From: an uncultured Hoeflea sp. | Lineage (GTDB): Bacteria; Pseudomonadota; Alphaproteobacteria; Rhizobiales; Rhizobiaceae | Reading direction: 5' to 3' | DNA length: 64,000 bases | NCBI RefSeq assembly: GCF_947501405.1 | Contig: NZ_CANMVK010000003.1 | Location: forward strand, 310,001-374,000 | In this document: positions 10,494-20,042 of the stretch, piece by piece | How the letters are laid out: every line of letters starts with the position of its first letter | Position numbering within the stretch: position 1 is the stretch's first letter | Position numbers and translations under genes: made by a program | The notes under the pieces: model-generated | Databases searched by the model: none | Told to the model about the DNA's origin: nothing | What the model saw: only the letters and a program-made list of their open reading frames with translations

Positions 10494-11804
10494 ATGCTTC
10501 CCCAGGAAATCATCCGATCCAAACGCGACGGCGGTGAGCTCGATCCGGGCGATATCGCCGCCTTCGTTACAGGGCTTACCGATGGCAGCGTCAGCGAAGG
10601 CCAGGTGGCGGCGTTGGCTATGGCGGTGTTCTTCAATGGCATGAGCCGTGCGGAGGCGGTGGCGCTGACATTGGCGATGCGTGATTCCGGCGAGGTGCTC
10701 ACCTGGCCGGATCTCGATCGGCCGGTGGTCGACAAGCATTCCACGGGCGGGGTCGGTGACAATGTCTCGCTGATGCTGGCGCCGATCGCCGCGGCTTGCG
10801 GTCTGGCGGTGCCGATGATCTCGGGACGCGGGCTTGGCCATACCGGCGGCACGCTCGACAAGATGGAAGCGATCCCCGGCTACCAGGCGATGCCGGACAA
10901 CGCGCTGTTCCGCAAGGTCGTGGCCTCCTGCGGCTGCGCCATCATTGGCCAGACCGGCAATCTGGCGCCGGCGGACAAGCGGTTTTACGGCATTCGCGAT
11001 GTCACTGCGACCGTGGAATCGGTGCCGTTGATCACCGCATCGATCCTGTCGAAAAAGCTCGCCGCCGGGCTTGGAGCACTGGTGCTCGACGTCAAATGCG
11101 GAAACGGGGCTTTCATGGACAATCCCGAGCGGGCGGAGGAACTGGCGCGCTCGCTGGTCGATGTGGCCAATGGCGCGGGTATGCCGACCACAGCACTGGT
11201 CACTGACATGAATCAGCCTTTGGCAAGTGCCGCCGGCAACGCGGTCGAGGTGATGAACGCAGCCGAATTCCTGACCGGAGCGGCACGCGATCCCCGGCTT
11301 GAAGAGGTCACCATTGCGCTGGCGGCTGAAATGCTGGTTTCGGGCGGGTTGGCGGCTGATCCATCCATGGGCGCCGCAATGGCCCGAAAAGCCCTTGATG
11401 AAGGCCATGCCGCGGAGTGTTTCGACCGCATGGTGGCAGAGCTTGGCGGTCCGGCGGGATTTCTTGATGATCCCGGCAAGCATCTTTCGTCAGCACCGCT
11501 GAGTGCCGAATTTGAGGCATCCGAAGCCGGCTATATAATTGGCTACGATACACGAGGCGTCGGACTGGCGGTGGTGGAATTGGGCGGCGGGCGGACACGC
11601 CCCAGCGACCCTGTGGATCACGCGGTGGGTCTGACCGGCCTGCTGCCGGTCGGGACCCGGATCGAGGCGGATACGCCGATTGCCAAGATACATGCGCGCA
11701 GCGAAGACCAGATCCGCGGGGTTCAAGAGCGTCTGCGCGCGGCGATCATTATCGGCGAGACCGCGCCGCATGCTTCACCGGCGGTGCTCAGTCGTCAGGA
11801 TTGA
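10494..11804 (+). CDS. deoA: Thymidine phosphorylase
   Basis: A 436-residue enzyme converting thymidine or deoxyuridine plus phosphate to base and 2-deoxyribose 1-phosphate. The family signature is clear: DKHSTGGVGDN at residues 80-90 (phosphate binding), SGRGLGHTGGTLDKME, and the C-terminal beta-strand domain (PSDPVDHAVGL). The length equals that of E. coli DeoA (440). It is the last gene of the plus-strand transport/salvage operon and converges with an aspartyl protease gene 24 bases away; no strong terminator is visible in that gap. Confidence 0.95.
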   Translation: MLPQEIIRSKRDGGELDPGDIAAFVTGLTDGSVSEGQVAALAMAVFFNGMSRAEAVALTLAMRDSGEVLTWPDLDRPVVDKHSTGGVGDNVSLMLAPIAAACGLAVPMISGRGLGHTGGTLDKMEAIPGYQAMPDNALFRKVVASCGCAIIGQTGNLAPADKRFYGIRDVTATVESVPLITASILSKKLAAGLGALVLDVKCGNGAFMDNPERAEELARSLVDVANGAGMPTTALVTDMNQPLASAAGNAVEVMNAAEFLTGAARDPRLEEVTIALAAEMLVSGGLAADPSMGAAMARKALDEGHAAECFDRMVAELGGPAGFLDDPGKHLSSAPLSAEFEASEAGYIIGYDTRGVGLAVVELGGGRTRPSDPVDHAVGLTGLLPVGTRIEADTPIAKIHARSEDQIRGVQERLRAAIIIGETAPHASPAVLSRQD

Positions 11805-11828
11805 GAGAAACAGGATCATCGAGAGCCG

Positions 11829-12386
11829 TTACAGCGCCAGTTCGAGGGTGTTGCCCCTGACCCTGTAGGAATCGAGTTTCGACATGAAGCTCATGCCGAT
11901 CAGGGTCGAGGACAGCGCCTTGTCGTCAAGCACGAAAGCCTCGACACGATTGACCGAGATCGATCCCACATCCATGCGATCGAGCACAACCAGCGCCGCC
12001 CGGGTCTTGCCGTTGGCGGTGTTGACCTCATGCTTGAAATCAGCGGAAGTCAGGCCCAGGCCGAGATTGCGGGCGGTGGAGGCGTTGAGCGCCACATAGG
12101 TCGCGCCCGTGTCGATCAGGCCGCGCACATTGCGGCCATTGATGCGGAAATCGGCGGAGAAATGCCCGGCCCGATCCATCGGGATGCTGGCCGCGCGCAC
12201 GCCCGTGGTGTAATGGGCGCGCGGCGCTTGGGCGGCCTTGGTGACCTTTGCAGCCTGAACGGACGCCGGCGCAGAATTTGGTGCGCCCGCATCTGTGTCG
12301 GTAAATCGGGACAGATCCTGGGCATATTGCGGCAGGCCAGCGATGCCGAGCACCGCGCAGGAAATAATGAAGATCTTTTTGAACAT
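11829..12386 (-). CDS. Retropepsin-like aspartic protease, membrane-anchored (TIGR02281-type)
   Basis: A 185-residue protein with an N-terminal hydrophobic anchor or signal segment (FKKIFIISCAVLGIAGL), a low-complexity Ala/Pro linker to about residue 65, and a single retropepsin-like domain. The catalytic triad is D92-T93-G94 in LIDTGATYVAL, followed by LIGMSFMSKLDSYRV as the second family block. A single domain implies activity as a dimer, probably in the periplasm. This clan AA family is common in alphaproteobacteria; targets are unknown. It lies downstream of upp with a 149-base gap. Confidence 0.85.
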   Translation of the reverse strand: MFKKIFIISCAVLGIAGLPQYAQDLSRFTDTDAGAPNSAPASVQAAKVTKAAQAPRAHYTTGVRAASIPMDRAGHFSADFRINGRNVRGLIDTGATYVALNASTARNLGLGLTSADFKHEVNTANGKTRAALVVLDRMDVGSISVNRVEAFVLDDKALSSTLIGMSFMSKLDSYRVRGNTLELAL

Positions 12387-12535
12387 GCCGCCACTCCATA
12401 AATCAGGAGCATATTGGACATGGATATCGCTAACGGGATGTGAAATTCAGGGCACTGTCCCGGAAAACCGTCGCATGTGGTTAAGCACCTGCAAACGCTT
12501 CGCCCGGACACCGAAGAACGGTTACAGCCTGCAGC

Positions 12536-13177
12536 CTATTTGGTGCCGTACATGCGGTCTCCGGCGTCGCCGAGTCCGGGAACGATATAGCCTTTTTCAT
12601 TCAAATGGCTGTCTATCGAAGCGGTGTAGATCGGCACGTCGGGATGGGCTGCGTGAAAATTGCGGATTCCCTCGGGCGCGGCCAGCAGGCACAGAAAGCG
12701 GATATTGTGGGCTCCACGCTCCTTGAGCTTGTCGATCGAGGCGATTGAGGAATTGCCGGTCGCCAGCATCGGATCGACGACGATCACCAGCCGGTTGCTG
12801 ACATCCTCGGGCGCCTTGAAGTAATACTCGATGGCCTCAAGCGTTTCATGATCGCGATAAACGCCGACATGGGCGACGCGGGCGGAGGGAACCAGGTCCA
12901 GCATGCCCTCGAGCAGTCCGTTGCCGGCGCGCAGGATCGAGGCGAACACAAGCTTCTTGCCCTCGAGCACCGGTGCATCGATTTCGGCAAGCGGGGTCTC
13001 GATGCGCTCCACCGTCAGGTCCAGATCGCGGGTCACTTCGTAGCACAAAAGCGTCGAGATCTCCCTGAGCAGGCGCCGGAAGCCCGCGGTCGAGGTTTCT
13101 TTCTTGCGCATGATCGTGAGCTTGTGCTGCACCAGAGGATGATTGATGACCGTTACGCCGTCCATGTTACCGCCCAT
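12536..13177 (-). CDS. upp: Uracil phosphoribosyltransferase
   Basis: A 213-residue enzyme making UMP from uracil and PRPP. It begins with the usual [14 protein letters not shown], contains [13 protein letters not shown] and the PRPP-binding loop [12 protein letters not shown], and ends with the uracil-binding [13 protein letters not shown]. The start at 13177 has GCGGA upstream; ATG 13165 ([10 protein letters not shown]) is an alternative four residues shorter. It salvages the uracil released from uridine, complementing cdd. It is separated by 173 bases from add, so it may have its own promoter. Confidence 0.95.
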   Translation of the reverse strand: MGGNMDGVTVINHPLVQHKLTIMRKKETSTAGFRRLLREISTLLCYEVTRDLDLTVERIETPLAEIDAPVLEGKKLVFASILRAGNGLLEGMLDLVPSARVAHVGVYRDHETLEAIEYYFKAPEDVSNRLVIVVDPMLATGNSSIASIDKLKERGAHNIRFLCLLAAPEGIRNFHAAHPDVPIYTASIDSHLNEKGYIVPGLGDAGDRMYGTK

Positions 13178-13350
13178 TTTGTTCCGCTTTCACTAATCTT
13201 GACAGGTACGGTTTGCGCCGCCTGTGATTGTTGCATCGGCCAAAGATTATCCTTCATGGCCGTATTGCCTCGGCGCGGCCGGTCCGCTGCCATAAACCGG
13301 ATCCGATTTAGACACCGATTGGCAGCGCGCGGCAACCATTGCGGCGACCT

Positions 13351-14322
13351 TCAGGAGAGCTGTCCCAAGAGAATTGCCCGGGTCGGCTCATCGACAAAGG
13401 CCGCTTCAAGAGAGGTTCGGGTAAAACCGGTCAGTGTTGCTGCGTCATAGCCCCAGGTCTGGGCCACCAAATCATACTCATGGCCGATGGATGAGCCGAA
13501 ATGCGGCGGGTCATCGGAGCTCAGCGTCACTTTCACGCCGGCGCGGCGTAGCTGGTCGAACGGATGCTCTGCCATTGTTTTGAAAAGCTTGAGCGCCATA
13601 TTCGATCCGGGACAGACTTCGAGCACCACCTCTTCCTCTGCAATGCGCCGGACCAGATTCTCATCTTCAATGGCGCGGACGCCGTGGCCTATGCGCGATG
13701 GCCGGACATGGTCCAGCGCGTCGCGCACACTGTCGGCGCCGGCCAGTTCACCGGCATGAATGGTGATGCCTAGCCCCGCGTCGCGGGCGATATCAAAGCT
13801 ACGGGCGAACTCGGCGACACGACCGAAGCGCTCCTCGCCGGCCATACCGAAGCCGGTGATCAACGGGTGCGGCCTGCTGGCAGCGAAGCGCGCCGCCGCC
13901 TCGACAGACTCCACACCAAGGTGACGAACGCCGACCACAATCATCCGGCACTCGATCCCTGTGGCGGATTTGGCGGCAGCGATCCCGTCGGCCAGGCCAT
14001 CGATATAGGCACTGGCAGAAAGTCCGGCGGCCGTGGCGTGATCGGGAGACACGAAGATCTCGGCGTAAATGGCGTTCTGTGCCGCGATTCCCTCAAGGTA
14101 GGTCCGCGCCAGAAGCGCATAATCTTCCTCGGTGCGAAATAGCGCCGCAGCACCGTCATAGGCGGTCAGGAATTCGGTAAAATCCGACCAGACATAGCGG
14201 TCACCCTGAATGAAACCGGAGACGTCGGCGCCGTATTTTTGAGCCTGGGTCCGGACCAGCTCCGGGGAGGCCGCGCCTTCGATATGGCAATGAAGCTCGG
14301 CTTTTTTGACATCCATGGTCAT
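13351..14322 (-). CDS. add: Adenosine deaminase
   Basis: A 323-residue zinc metalloenzyme converting adenosine to inosine, which PunA then splits. The zinc ligands are in AELHCHIEG (H11, H13), catalytic residues in HAGE, and the C-terminal metal/base segment is SSDDPPHFG. The ATG at 14322 overlaps the deoB stop as ATGA and gives the family N-terminus; upstream in-frame sequence lies inside deoB and is rejected. It is translationally coupled to deoB. Confidence 0.95.
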   Translation of the reverse strand: MTMDVKKAELHCHIEGAASPELVRTQAQKYGADVSGFIQGDRYVWSDFTEFLTAYDGAAALFRTEEDYALLARTYLEGIAAQNAIYAEIFVSPDHATAAGLSASAYIDGLADGIAAAKSATGIECRMIVVGVRHLGVESVEAAARFAASRPHPLITGFGMAGEERFGRVAEFARSFDIARDAGLGITIHAGELAGADSVRDALDHVRPSRIGHGVRAIEDENLVRRIAEEEVVLEVCPGSNMALKLFKTMAEHPFDQLRRAGVKVTLSSDDPPHFGSSIGHEYDLVAQTWGYDAATLTGFTRTSLEAAFVDEPTRAILLGQLS

Positions 14323-15539
14323 AGAAAACTGCTCCCGTTGGCCAGCGACGGCAGGCCCAGATGCGCCGCCAGTGTTGCGCCGATATCGGAAAAACTGGAC
14401 CTCACACCCACATTGCGGGCGGCAATGCCCGGGCCGAAACCCAGGATCGGAACCCGCTCGCGGGTGTGGTCCGTGCCCCGCCAGGTGGGATCGCACCCGT
14501 GATCAGCGGTCATGAGCACCAGATCACCGGGCTTGACCAGCTTGGCGAACCGCGGCAGTTCCGCGTCGAGCGCCTCCAGCGCAGCTGCGTAACCGGCCAC
14601 GTCCCGGCGGTGTCCGTAGAGCATGTCGAAATCGACGAAATTGGTGAACACCAGATCGCCGTCACCGGCTTCCTGCGCAGCCTTGAGCGTGGCTTCGAAC
14701 AGTGCCGCATTGCCGCTCGCCTTGCGCAGATCGGTTACGCCCTGATGGGCAAAGATGTCGCTGATCTTGCCGACAGCGAAAACCCGGTTGCCATTGGCGC
14801 TGACATGATCGAGGAGTGTCGGCCCCGGCGGCGGCACGGAAAAATCGCGCCGGTTGCCGGTGCGGTCGAACCCCGCCTCGGGGCTGCCGACGAATGGCCG
14901 CGCGATCACCCGGCCGATGTTCAGCGGATCAACCAGCCGGCGGACGATCCGGCACAATTCCAGCAGCCGTTCGAGGCCGAAACTCTCTTCGTGAGCAGCG
15001 ATCTGGAACACGGAATCCGACGATGTGTAGCAAATCGGCTTGCCGGTGCGCATATGTTCGGCGCCGAGGCTGGCGATGATCTGCGTGCCCGAGGCATGGC
15101 AATTGCCCAGGATACCGGGAAGCTCACCTTCGGAGACAATCGCGGCCACAAGATCGTCGCTGAAGGCTGCACCCTCATCGGGGAAATAGCCCCAGTCAAA
15201 CATGACCGGTTGGCCGGCGATCTCCCAGTGGCCCGATGGCGTGTCCTTGCCATGCGAGACCTCGCTCGCCGCGCCATACAGTCCACGCGGACGCGTGGCT
15301 GGTTCCCAGCCGGCGGGAATGCTGCCGGACGCCGCCAGCGCCGCTTCCGCAAGGCCGAGCGATTGCATATGCGGCAACGCCAAAGGACCCTTGCGCAGAT
15401 CGGATCGATCCGCCAGCCCGGCGGCGCAGTGCTCGGCAATGTGGCCGAGCGTGTCGGCGCCGAGATCGCCATAGGCCTCGGCATCGGGCGCGCCGCCAAC
15501 GCCAAAGGAGTCGAGTACGAACAAAAATGCGCGGGCCAT
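14319..15539 (-). CDS. deoB: Phosphopentomutase
   Basis: A 406-residue alkaline-phosphatase-superfamily enzyme that interconverts (deoxy)ribose 1-phosphate and 5-phosphate, linking PunA/DeoA products to DeoC. The N-terminal metal-binding segment [16 protein letters not shown], the central TPSGHWE segment, and [18 protein letters not shown] with C-terminal metal ligands are all present. The length matches family members (about 405). It is first in the minus-strand deoB-add pair; the 205 bases upstream form a divergent promoter region shared with a binding-protein gene. Confidence 0.96.
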   Translation of the reverse strand: MARAFLFVLDSFGVGGAPDAEAYGDLGADTLGHIAEHCAAGLADRSDLRKGPLALPHMQSLGLAEAALAASGSIPAGWEPATRPRGLYGAASEVSHGKDTPSGHWEIAGQPVMFDWGYFPDEGAAFSDDLVAAIVSEGELPGILGNCHASGTQIIASLGAEHMRTGKPICYTSSDSVFQIAAHEESFGLERLLELCRIVRRLVDPLNIGRVIARPFVGSPEAGFDRTGNRRDFSVPPPGPTLLDHVSANGNRVFAVGKISDIFAHQGVTDLRKASGNAALFEATLKAAQEAGDGDLVFTNFVDFDMLYGHRRDVAGYAAALEALDAELPRFAKLVKPGDLVLMTADHGCDPTWRGTDHTRERVPILGFGPGIAARNVGVRSSFSDIGATLAAHLGLPSLANGSSFL

Positions 15540-15744
15540 GCAGGATTCTCCAGATTGGCCTGCAGATTAGAGCATCCACGGAGCAAATGGAATCGCCACG
15601 CGGCGGCGAAATTACGGCCCGTATTCCGGATGGCTGCCATTCGCCGTGCGGCCAGATTCGGGATCTCTGCGCTGGCGGCTGTTGCCGGTAACCTTGTTTT
15701 CACCATGTCGGCTCAAGGCCAACGGGCTGTGCTATAGAACCGCC

Positions 15745-16671
15745 ATGTTCGCCACCGCGCCGCTTGCGTTCAGACACGGAATTGCCGGATTGCTCATCTG
15801 GGCCGGAACAGGCGCGGCTGCGTTTGCGCCCGAACGGGCGCGGGCCGACTATCGCGACAGTGTGGAAGTGTTGCGCATTGGCCTGGCTGAAAATCATGTC
15901 GCTGCAGCCAATCCACTGAAGCTTGCGGCCGTGCGACGTACCTTCGCCAAGGCGCTGGGTATTCCGGTCGAAATCGTAACCATGCGCGGCTACGCCGCCC
16001 TGATCGACGCCCATGCCAGCGGCCAGGTGGGCTACGCCATTCATTCAGCGCGCTCCTTCGCGGCCACTTACGCAGCCTGCGGCTGCGTGCAAGCACTCAG
16101 AACCCCGGTGGCCAGCGATGGATCGACCGGGTTCCGGTCGATTCTTGTGGTGCGCGAAAATATCGAAAAGCCGATCGATGAACTCAGGATTGCCTATTCC
16201 AATGAGGATTCGGTCTCCGGCTGGCAGATCCCGCGTCAGGCCATCGCTTCAGGCAGCCTGGATGCGCCGCAGCTCGTGCGCGCGGGCAGCGTGGCCGCGG
16301 TGATCGAGCTTTACCAACGCGGCGAAGTCGACGGATTCTTCAGTTGGCTGCCGGAGATTGAGGACGCTGCGGGGGCAGATCTCAAGCAGCTGTTCGGAGG
16401 CTGGAACCAATCAGCGCTGCAAGCTTCCGACCCACTTCGGCTGATGTGGTCGTCGCAAAGCGTTCCCTATGGGCCACATGCGATCCACAACGGGATGCCC
16501 GATGATCTCAAGCAGGCGCTGGGCGCCTTTCTCGATCAGATGCCGAGCACTGCACCGGGTTTGCTTGATATAATGGAGCCGGTTTTTTCCGGTGGCTACG
16601 TGGTGCCGGATCCGGATGCCTATGAGGGACTTGACGGGCTGGTACGGCCACCCGCCGTCAATGGGGGATGA
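15745..16671 (+). CDS. PhnD-like phosphate/phosphonate-type ABC substrate-binding protein, orphan
   Basis: A 308-residue predicted secreted protein: a hydrophobic signal-type segment (HGIAGLLIWAGTGAAAF) ends near ARADY, about residue 33. VLRIGLAENHV and VEIVTMRGYAALIDA resemble the first lobe of PhnD/PtxB-type binding proteins (PF12974), and the GQVGYAIHSARSFA stretch resembles the hinge where ligand-contacting residues usually sit. There is no ABC ATPase or permease next to it. The ATG at 15745 is chosen because it directly precedes the signal peptide; no good SD is seen. Phosphonate binding is not established; many orphan members have unknown ligands. Confidence 0.72.
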   Translation: MFATAPLAFRHGIAGLLIWAGTGAAAFAPERARADYRDSVEVLRIGLAENHVAAANPLKLAAVRRTFAKALGIPVEIVTMRGYAALIDAHASGQVGYAIHSARSFAATYAACGCVQALRTPVASDGSTGFRSILVVRENIEKPIDELRIAYSNEDSVSGWQIPRQAIASGSLDAPQLVRAGSVAAVIELYQRGEVDGFFSWLPEIEDAAGADLKQLFGGWNQSALQASDPLRLMWSSQSVPYGPHAIHNGMPDDLKQALGAFLDQMPSTAPGLLDIMEPVFSGGYVVPDPDAYEGLDGLVRPPAVNGG

Positions 16672-16746
16672 AAGCCCCGCCGAACGGATGGCGCAGCCAG
16701 GCGACAATCATAAATCTCACATGGGACAGCTGAAGCAGTGCTGCGC

Positions 16747-17373
16747 TTAACAGTTGGAGCAGGGAATGCTCGCACCAAGCCGCTGACGCAGATGGTAGGT
16801 CTTTTTCATTTTGAGCGTGCGCAATTCGACATCCGACAATCCGGGCATGATCAGCAGCAGATCATGATCGAACTCCAGTTCGGTGCGGATCAGAAACGTG
16901 TTGGGGATCGCCAGATCGGTTGCCAGGGTCTGCGCCGACCCCACCGCATAAGGCCGGCTGCCATCATCCTGCCATGACCACGTGGCGGTGGCCTTACCCG
17001 AACCGTCTATCGCTACGCCCGTTACCTTGACCTTCAGCCCATCGGACCGGAACGGTGTCATGACGCTTTGTGCGACATTGACCATGGAATCGAGATAGGT
17101 CTTGTCGACCGAGTTTTCCTGGGTGATCAGGTCCGCCACGGTGCTGGAAGCGCGCGCCAGCTTCTTGTTGACCGACATGGCCACGGAAATTTCCAGCGAT
17201 CCCATATAGAGCACGATAAGAACAGGCGCGATAAGCGCGAATTCAACTGCGCCGGCGCCGGCGCGGTCGCCGCGCAATCTGGTGATGGCGCGTCTTAGTC
17301 CCATGAGAAAGCCGGGCCCGGTCGCCAATTCGGGCCGTGGCGCCGGTGCGCTGTGATCGGTATTCGGGCTCAT
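16747..17373 (-). CDS. TadE/TadG-family pilus assembly protein (TadG-like)
   Basis: A 208-residue protein with a Pro-rich N-terminus, the TadE-like motif GAGAVEFALIAPVLIVLYMG (about residues 39-58) forming one membrane helix, and an extracytoplasmic domain. The motif resembles pseudopilins processed near GAVEF. The start at 17373 overlaps the preceding gene's TGA as ATGA; a longer frame to 17490 would run inside that gene. It is likely a minor component of a Flp/Tad type IVb pilus, cotranscribed with the TadE-like gene. Confidence 0.82.
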   Translation of the reverse strand: MSPNTDHSAPAPRPELATGPGFLMGLRRAITRLRGDRAGAGAVEFALIAPVLIVLYMGSLEISVAMSVNKKLARASSTVADLITQENSVDKTYLDSMVNVAQSVMTPFRSDGLKVKVTGVAIDGSGKATATWSWQDDGSRPYAVGSAQTLATDLAIPNTFLIRTELEFDHDLLLIMPGLSDVELRTLKMKKTYHLRQRLGASIPCSNC

Positions 17374-17999
17374 GGGTAATCCTCGTTGCGGAATGCAGCG
17401 GTGGCCACCATCAGATAGTCGCGCGGCATCTCGCCATCCTTGCGCACATTGGTGATGAAAGGACGAACCAGATCGGTCATCACCTCCCACCGGTAGTAGG
17501 CGCGGACAATGTTGATGGTCCCCGGACCGCCGGGATCATACTTGAAACCCGTGGGATCGAGATCAGCAAACATATCGCCGCTCACACGGGGAATGTATTT
17601 GGGAATTGTCGCAAAGTTCGCAAACTCCCTGACATCAAGGTACAGTTTTTGATCATTGGGATCTTCAACCGCAGGGCATTTGATCATCAGGCTGATCTCA
17701 TCGCAGAATCTGGCGCGGAACTGGTTTTCCGTCAGATCGGTGGGGCGTCCCATGGCGAATGTGATCTGGCCGGTGCGTACCTGGCGGCTTAGGGTGTCGA
17801 CCGCGTTTTCCAGCAATTGTTCCCCAGCGAAGGCGATGAAGGCCTCGATGGTCGCAAAGATCAGCAGGAAAAACGGAAAGGCCAGCAATCCGAACTCGAT
17901 CGCCGCCGCGCCGTCCCGCGCCCGCTTGAACCTGGCAATGCATCGCCGCATCCGCCGAAACGATCGCGGTTTGCCGTTTTGCTCATCGAAGTTCATCAT
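17370..17999 (-). CDS. TadE-like pilus assembly protein
   Basis: A 209-residue protein with a basic N-terminus, then DGAAAIEFGLLAFPFFLLIF, the TadE-domain processing site plus membrane helix (about residues 29-48), and an extracytoplasmic region with two cysteines (FCDEISLMIKCP) that could form a disulphide. TadE and TadF proteins are pseudopilins of the tight-adherence pilus. It is first of a two-gene operon with the TadG-like gene. A CtrA-box-like repeat lies about 90 bases upstream. Confidence 0.82.
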   Translation of the reverse strand: MMNFDEQNGKPRSFRRMRRCIARFKRARDGAAAIEFGLLAFPFFLLIFATIEAFIAFAGEQLLENAVDTLSRQVRTGQITFAMGRPTDLTENQFRARFCDEISLMIKCPAVEDPNDQKLYLDVREFANFATIPKYIPRVSGDMFADLDPTGFKYDPGGPGTINIVRAYYRWEVMTDLVRPFITNVRKDGEMPRDYLMVATAAFRNEDYP

Positions 18000-18084
18000 T
18001 GACTCCCAGACATTCGTTGTCTGGAAACAAGCTTAGGGCAAACTAGTTGACTATTGGTAACACGGGGGGTGAAAACCACGGCAC

Positions 18085-18109
18085 GCTGGTTAACCGAACG
18101 CTAACCAGC
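18085..18109. promoter_or_regulatory. Inverted repeat with a CtrA-box-like core upstream of tadE-like gene
   Basis: GCTGGTTA at 18085-18092 is repeated inverted as TAACCAGC at 18102-18109, separated by 9 bases. The core reads TTAA-N7-CTAA, one base from the CtrA consensus TTAA-N7-TTAA. It lies about 90 bases before the tadE-like start and about 40 bases after the end of the CpaC-like gene, so a terminator role for the latter is an alternative, although no T-run follows on the minus strand. Confidence 0.4.
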
Positions 18110-18147
18110 TGCGCGCGCGGGTCCTGAAGGGCGGCGTGTGCCAGATC

Positions 18148-18561
18148 TCAGGGTGTGGGAGCTTGGCCGGGTGTGTGCTCTTCGCAAGAGGGTGAGCAGG
18201 AATAGACCGACCGGGTTGTCTGCTTGAAGACGCGCAGCGTGTTTGCCTCATCGACCGACACCAGTATCCGCTCATCGACAATGGCATCGCCTTCCTGATC
18301 GAGAATGACCAGATTGGTGGTGCCGTAGGATTTGCCGGTCAGGACAATGGTGCGCGGGTCGGACACCGTGACATCGGCCACGCCGGCGTTGCCGATGATG
18401 ACCTTGCTGACCGTGCGGTCGAGCTTGAGGATACGGGCATGATCCATAAAGACCCGAATGACGTCGCTGTCGGCACTGGCGGGAAGCGACGACAAGGCTG
18501 CAAGCGCCAGACCGCACGCCGCGATCGTCAGCCGGCGTCGAACAGGGATAGGTTGGGTCAT
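18148..18561 (-). CDS. Pilus assembly protein, CpaC/RcpA N-terminal-like domain only
   Basis: A 137-residue predicted secreted protein: signal peptide (LTIAACGLALAALSSLPASA, cleaved near residue 30), then one N-terminal domain of Tad-pilus secretins (PF13629-like), with SKVIIGNAGVADVTV and KSYGTTNLVILD as the recognisable segments. It lacks the secretin barrel domain of full CpaC/RcpA (over 450 residues), so it cannot form a pore alone. The C-terminus has a Cys pair (YSCSPSCEE). The start at 18561 has GAGGA 7 bases upstream. A role as periplasmic accessory of the pilus is inferred. Confidence 0.75.
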   Translation of the reverse strand: MTQPIPVRRRLTIAACGLALAALSSLPASADSDVIRVFMDHARILKLDRTVSKVIIGNAGVADVTVSDPRTIVLTGKSYGTTNLVILDQEGDAIVDERILVSVDEANTLRVFKQTTRSVYSCSPSCEEHTPGQAPTP

Positions 18562-18734
18562 GCCGAATCCTCGAGGTTTCAGGTGTTGTCTCCCAAAATC
18601 GCTCGGATTGGTGAATGAAGGCTTAAAGCCGGAAGATGTTGTTGGCCTTCCTGCGCCTGCGCCATGCAATTCCTGCCCTCATGAAGAGCCGTAAACGCGA
18701 CGCGTTCATACGAAACTTGCGGTCGCCGCAAAGA

Positions 18735-19439
18735 TCAGTCGTCCCGGGCTCCGGATTTCAGCCACAGCGCCTTGTCTCCAATCCGCGCGACCAATGCCGC
18801 ATGGGCTTCAAGCTCGCTCATAGTCAAGCGCGGCGGAAGCGCTGTCGGCCGGGCGCCGATGTCGACGGCGTCGTGCTGCTGAGTGGCCTGGTCGTCCGCT
18901 GTGTCCGCTGACAATCCGAGTGCCGCCTGCCGTCCTCCGAGCATCTCGATATAAACATCAGTCAGCAGTTCGGCGTCGAGCAACGCACCGTGTTTTTCGC
19001 GGTGGGAATTGTCGATGCCATAGCGACGGCACAGCGCATCAAGGCTGTTGGGGCCCATTGGATGGCGGCGCCGGGCTAGCGCCAGCGTGTCGACAACCAG
19101 TCCCGGATCGACCGCGATCAGACCGATGCGCCGGTATTCAGCATTGAGAAATCCCATATCGAAACTGGCATTGTGGGCCACATAACGCGCGCCATCGAAG
19201 AAACCGGCTATTTCCTCGGCCACATCGGCAAATTTGGGCTTGTCGGCCAGGAAGGCGTCGGTGATGCCGTGCACCGCCAAGGCGTCTGGATGAACCTGAC
19301 GGCCATCGGGGTTGACGAACAGATGCAGCGTACGCCCGGTCGGAAACTGGTTTTCCAGCTCGACACAGCCAATCTCGATAATCCGGTCGGTTTGATTGTC
19401 GAGGCCGGTGGTTTCCGTATCAAAGACGATTTCACGCAT
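18735..19439 (-). CDS. dnaQ: DNA polymerase III epsilon subunit (proofreading 3'-5' exonuclease)
   Basis: A 234-residue DEDDh exonuclease. Exo I motif FDTETTGLD (D7, E9), Exo II HNASFDMGFLN, and Exo III HREKHGALLDAELL are all intact. The C-terminal portion after about residue 180 is a linker plus alpha-subunit binding segment. It proofreads in the replicative polymerase core. SD AGGAG precedes the ATG. It is the last gene in a minus-strand run with coaE, aroE, maf and the PEP synthase regulator, the usual rhizobial order beside the origin. Confidence 0.95.
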   Translation of the reverse strand: MREIVFDTETTGLDNQTDRIIEIGCVELENQFPTGRTLHLFVNPDGRQVHPDALAVHGITDAFLADKPKFADVAEEIAGFFDGARYVAHNASFDMGFLNAEYRRIGLIAVDPGLVVDTLALARRRHPMGPNSLDALCRRYGIDNSHREKHGALLDAELLTDVYIEMLGGRQAALGLSADTADDQATQQHDAVDIGARPTALPPRLTMSELEAHAALVARIGDKALWLKSGARDD

Positions 19440-19457
19440 GCGGAACTCCTGTTGTGA

Positions 19458-20042
19458 TCACGAGGCGAGAAGCGCTGAAATGACCTTGGCGACCTGACGC
19501 CGGGCCGCTTCGAGGCCCTCACCGGTATCGATGACGTAATCGGCACGGGCCCGCTTTGCAGCGTCCGGCGTCTGCCGCGCCACGATAGCTTCGAACTTGT
19601 CCTGCGTCATCCCGGGCCGGGCCAGGACCCGATCGCGCTGGATCTCAGGATCGCAGGTGACCACCACCACGGTGTCAACGCGCGACTGAGCGCCGGTTTC
19701 AAACAGCAGCGGGATGTCGACCAGCGCCAGTGTGTGGCCCTCGGCACGGGCGCGCTCGACGAAGGCCTGTTCGCGGGCGCGCACCAGCGGATGGACGATG
19801 GCTTCCAGGGTCTTGAACCCGCCGGGATCGGCGAGCAGTTTTTGCGACAGGATTTCACGGTCCACCTGACCCGCAGGCGCCGCACCCGGAAAAGCAGCCT
19901 CGATTAGCGGCGCGGCCTCGCCGCGATAAAGATCATGAACGATCTCATCGGCACTGATCACCGGCACGCCCTCAGCCTTGAACATCTCGGCTGTGGTGGA
20001 TTTGCCCATGCCGATGGAACCGGTCAGCCCGATGACAATCAT
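19458..20042 (-). CDS. coaE: Dephospho-CoA kinase
   Basis: A 194-residue P-loop kinase performing the last step of coenzyme A synthesis. GLTGSIGMGKST (residues 5-16) is the Walker A; SADEIVHDLY follows, with LVDIPLLFETG as the CoA-domain motif and RADYVIDTG near the C-terminus. The start at 20042 overlaps the aroE stop as ATGA and matches the family N-terminus MIVIGLTG. Confidence 0.96.
   Translation of the reverse strand: MIVIGLTGSIGMGKSTTAEMFKAEGVPVISADEIVHDLYRGEAAPLIEAAFPGAAPAGQVDREILSQKLLADPGGFKTLEAIVHPLVRAREQAFVERARAEGHTLALVDIPLLFETGAQSRVDTVVVVTCDPEIQRDRVLARPGMTQDKFEAIVARQTPDAAKRARADYVIDTGEGLEAARRQVAKVISALLAS

Noticed and set aside
15700-16044. Minus-strand frame ending in PVGLEPTW, resembling translated tRNA
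   Set aside because: No cloverleaf, anticodon arm or T-loop can be built in the underlying DNA.
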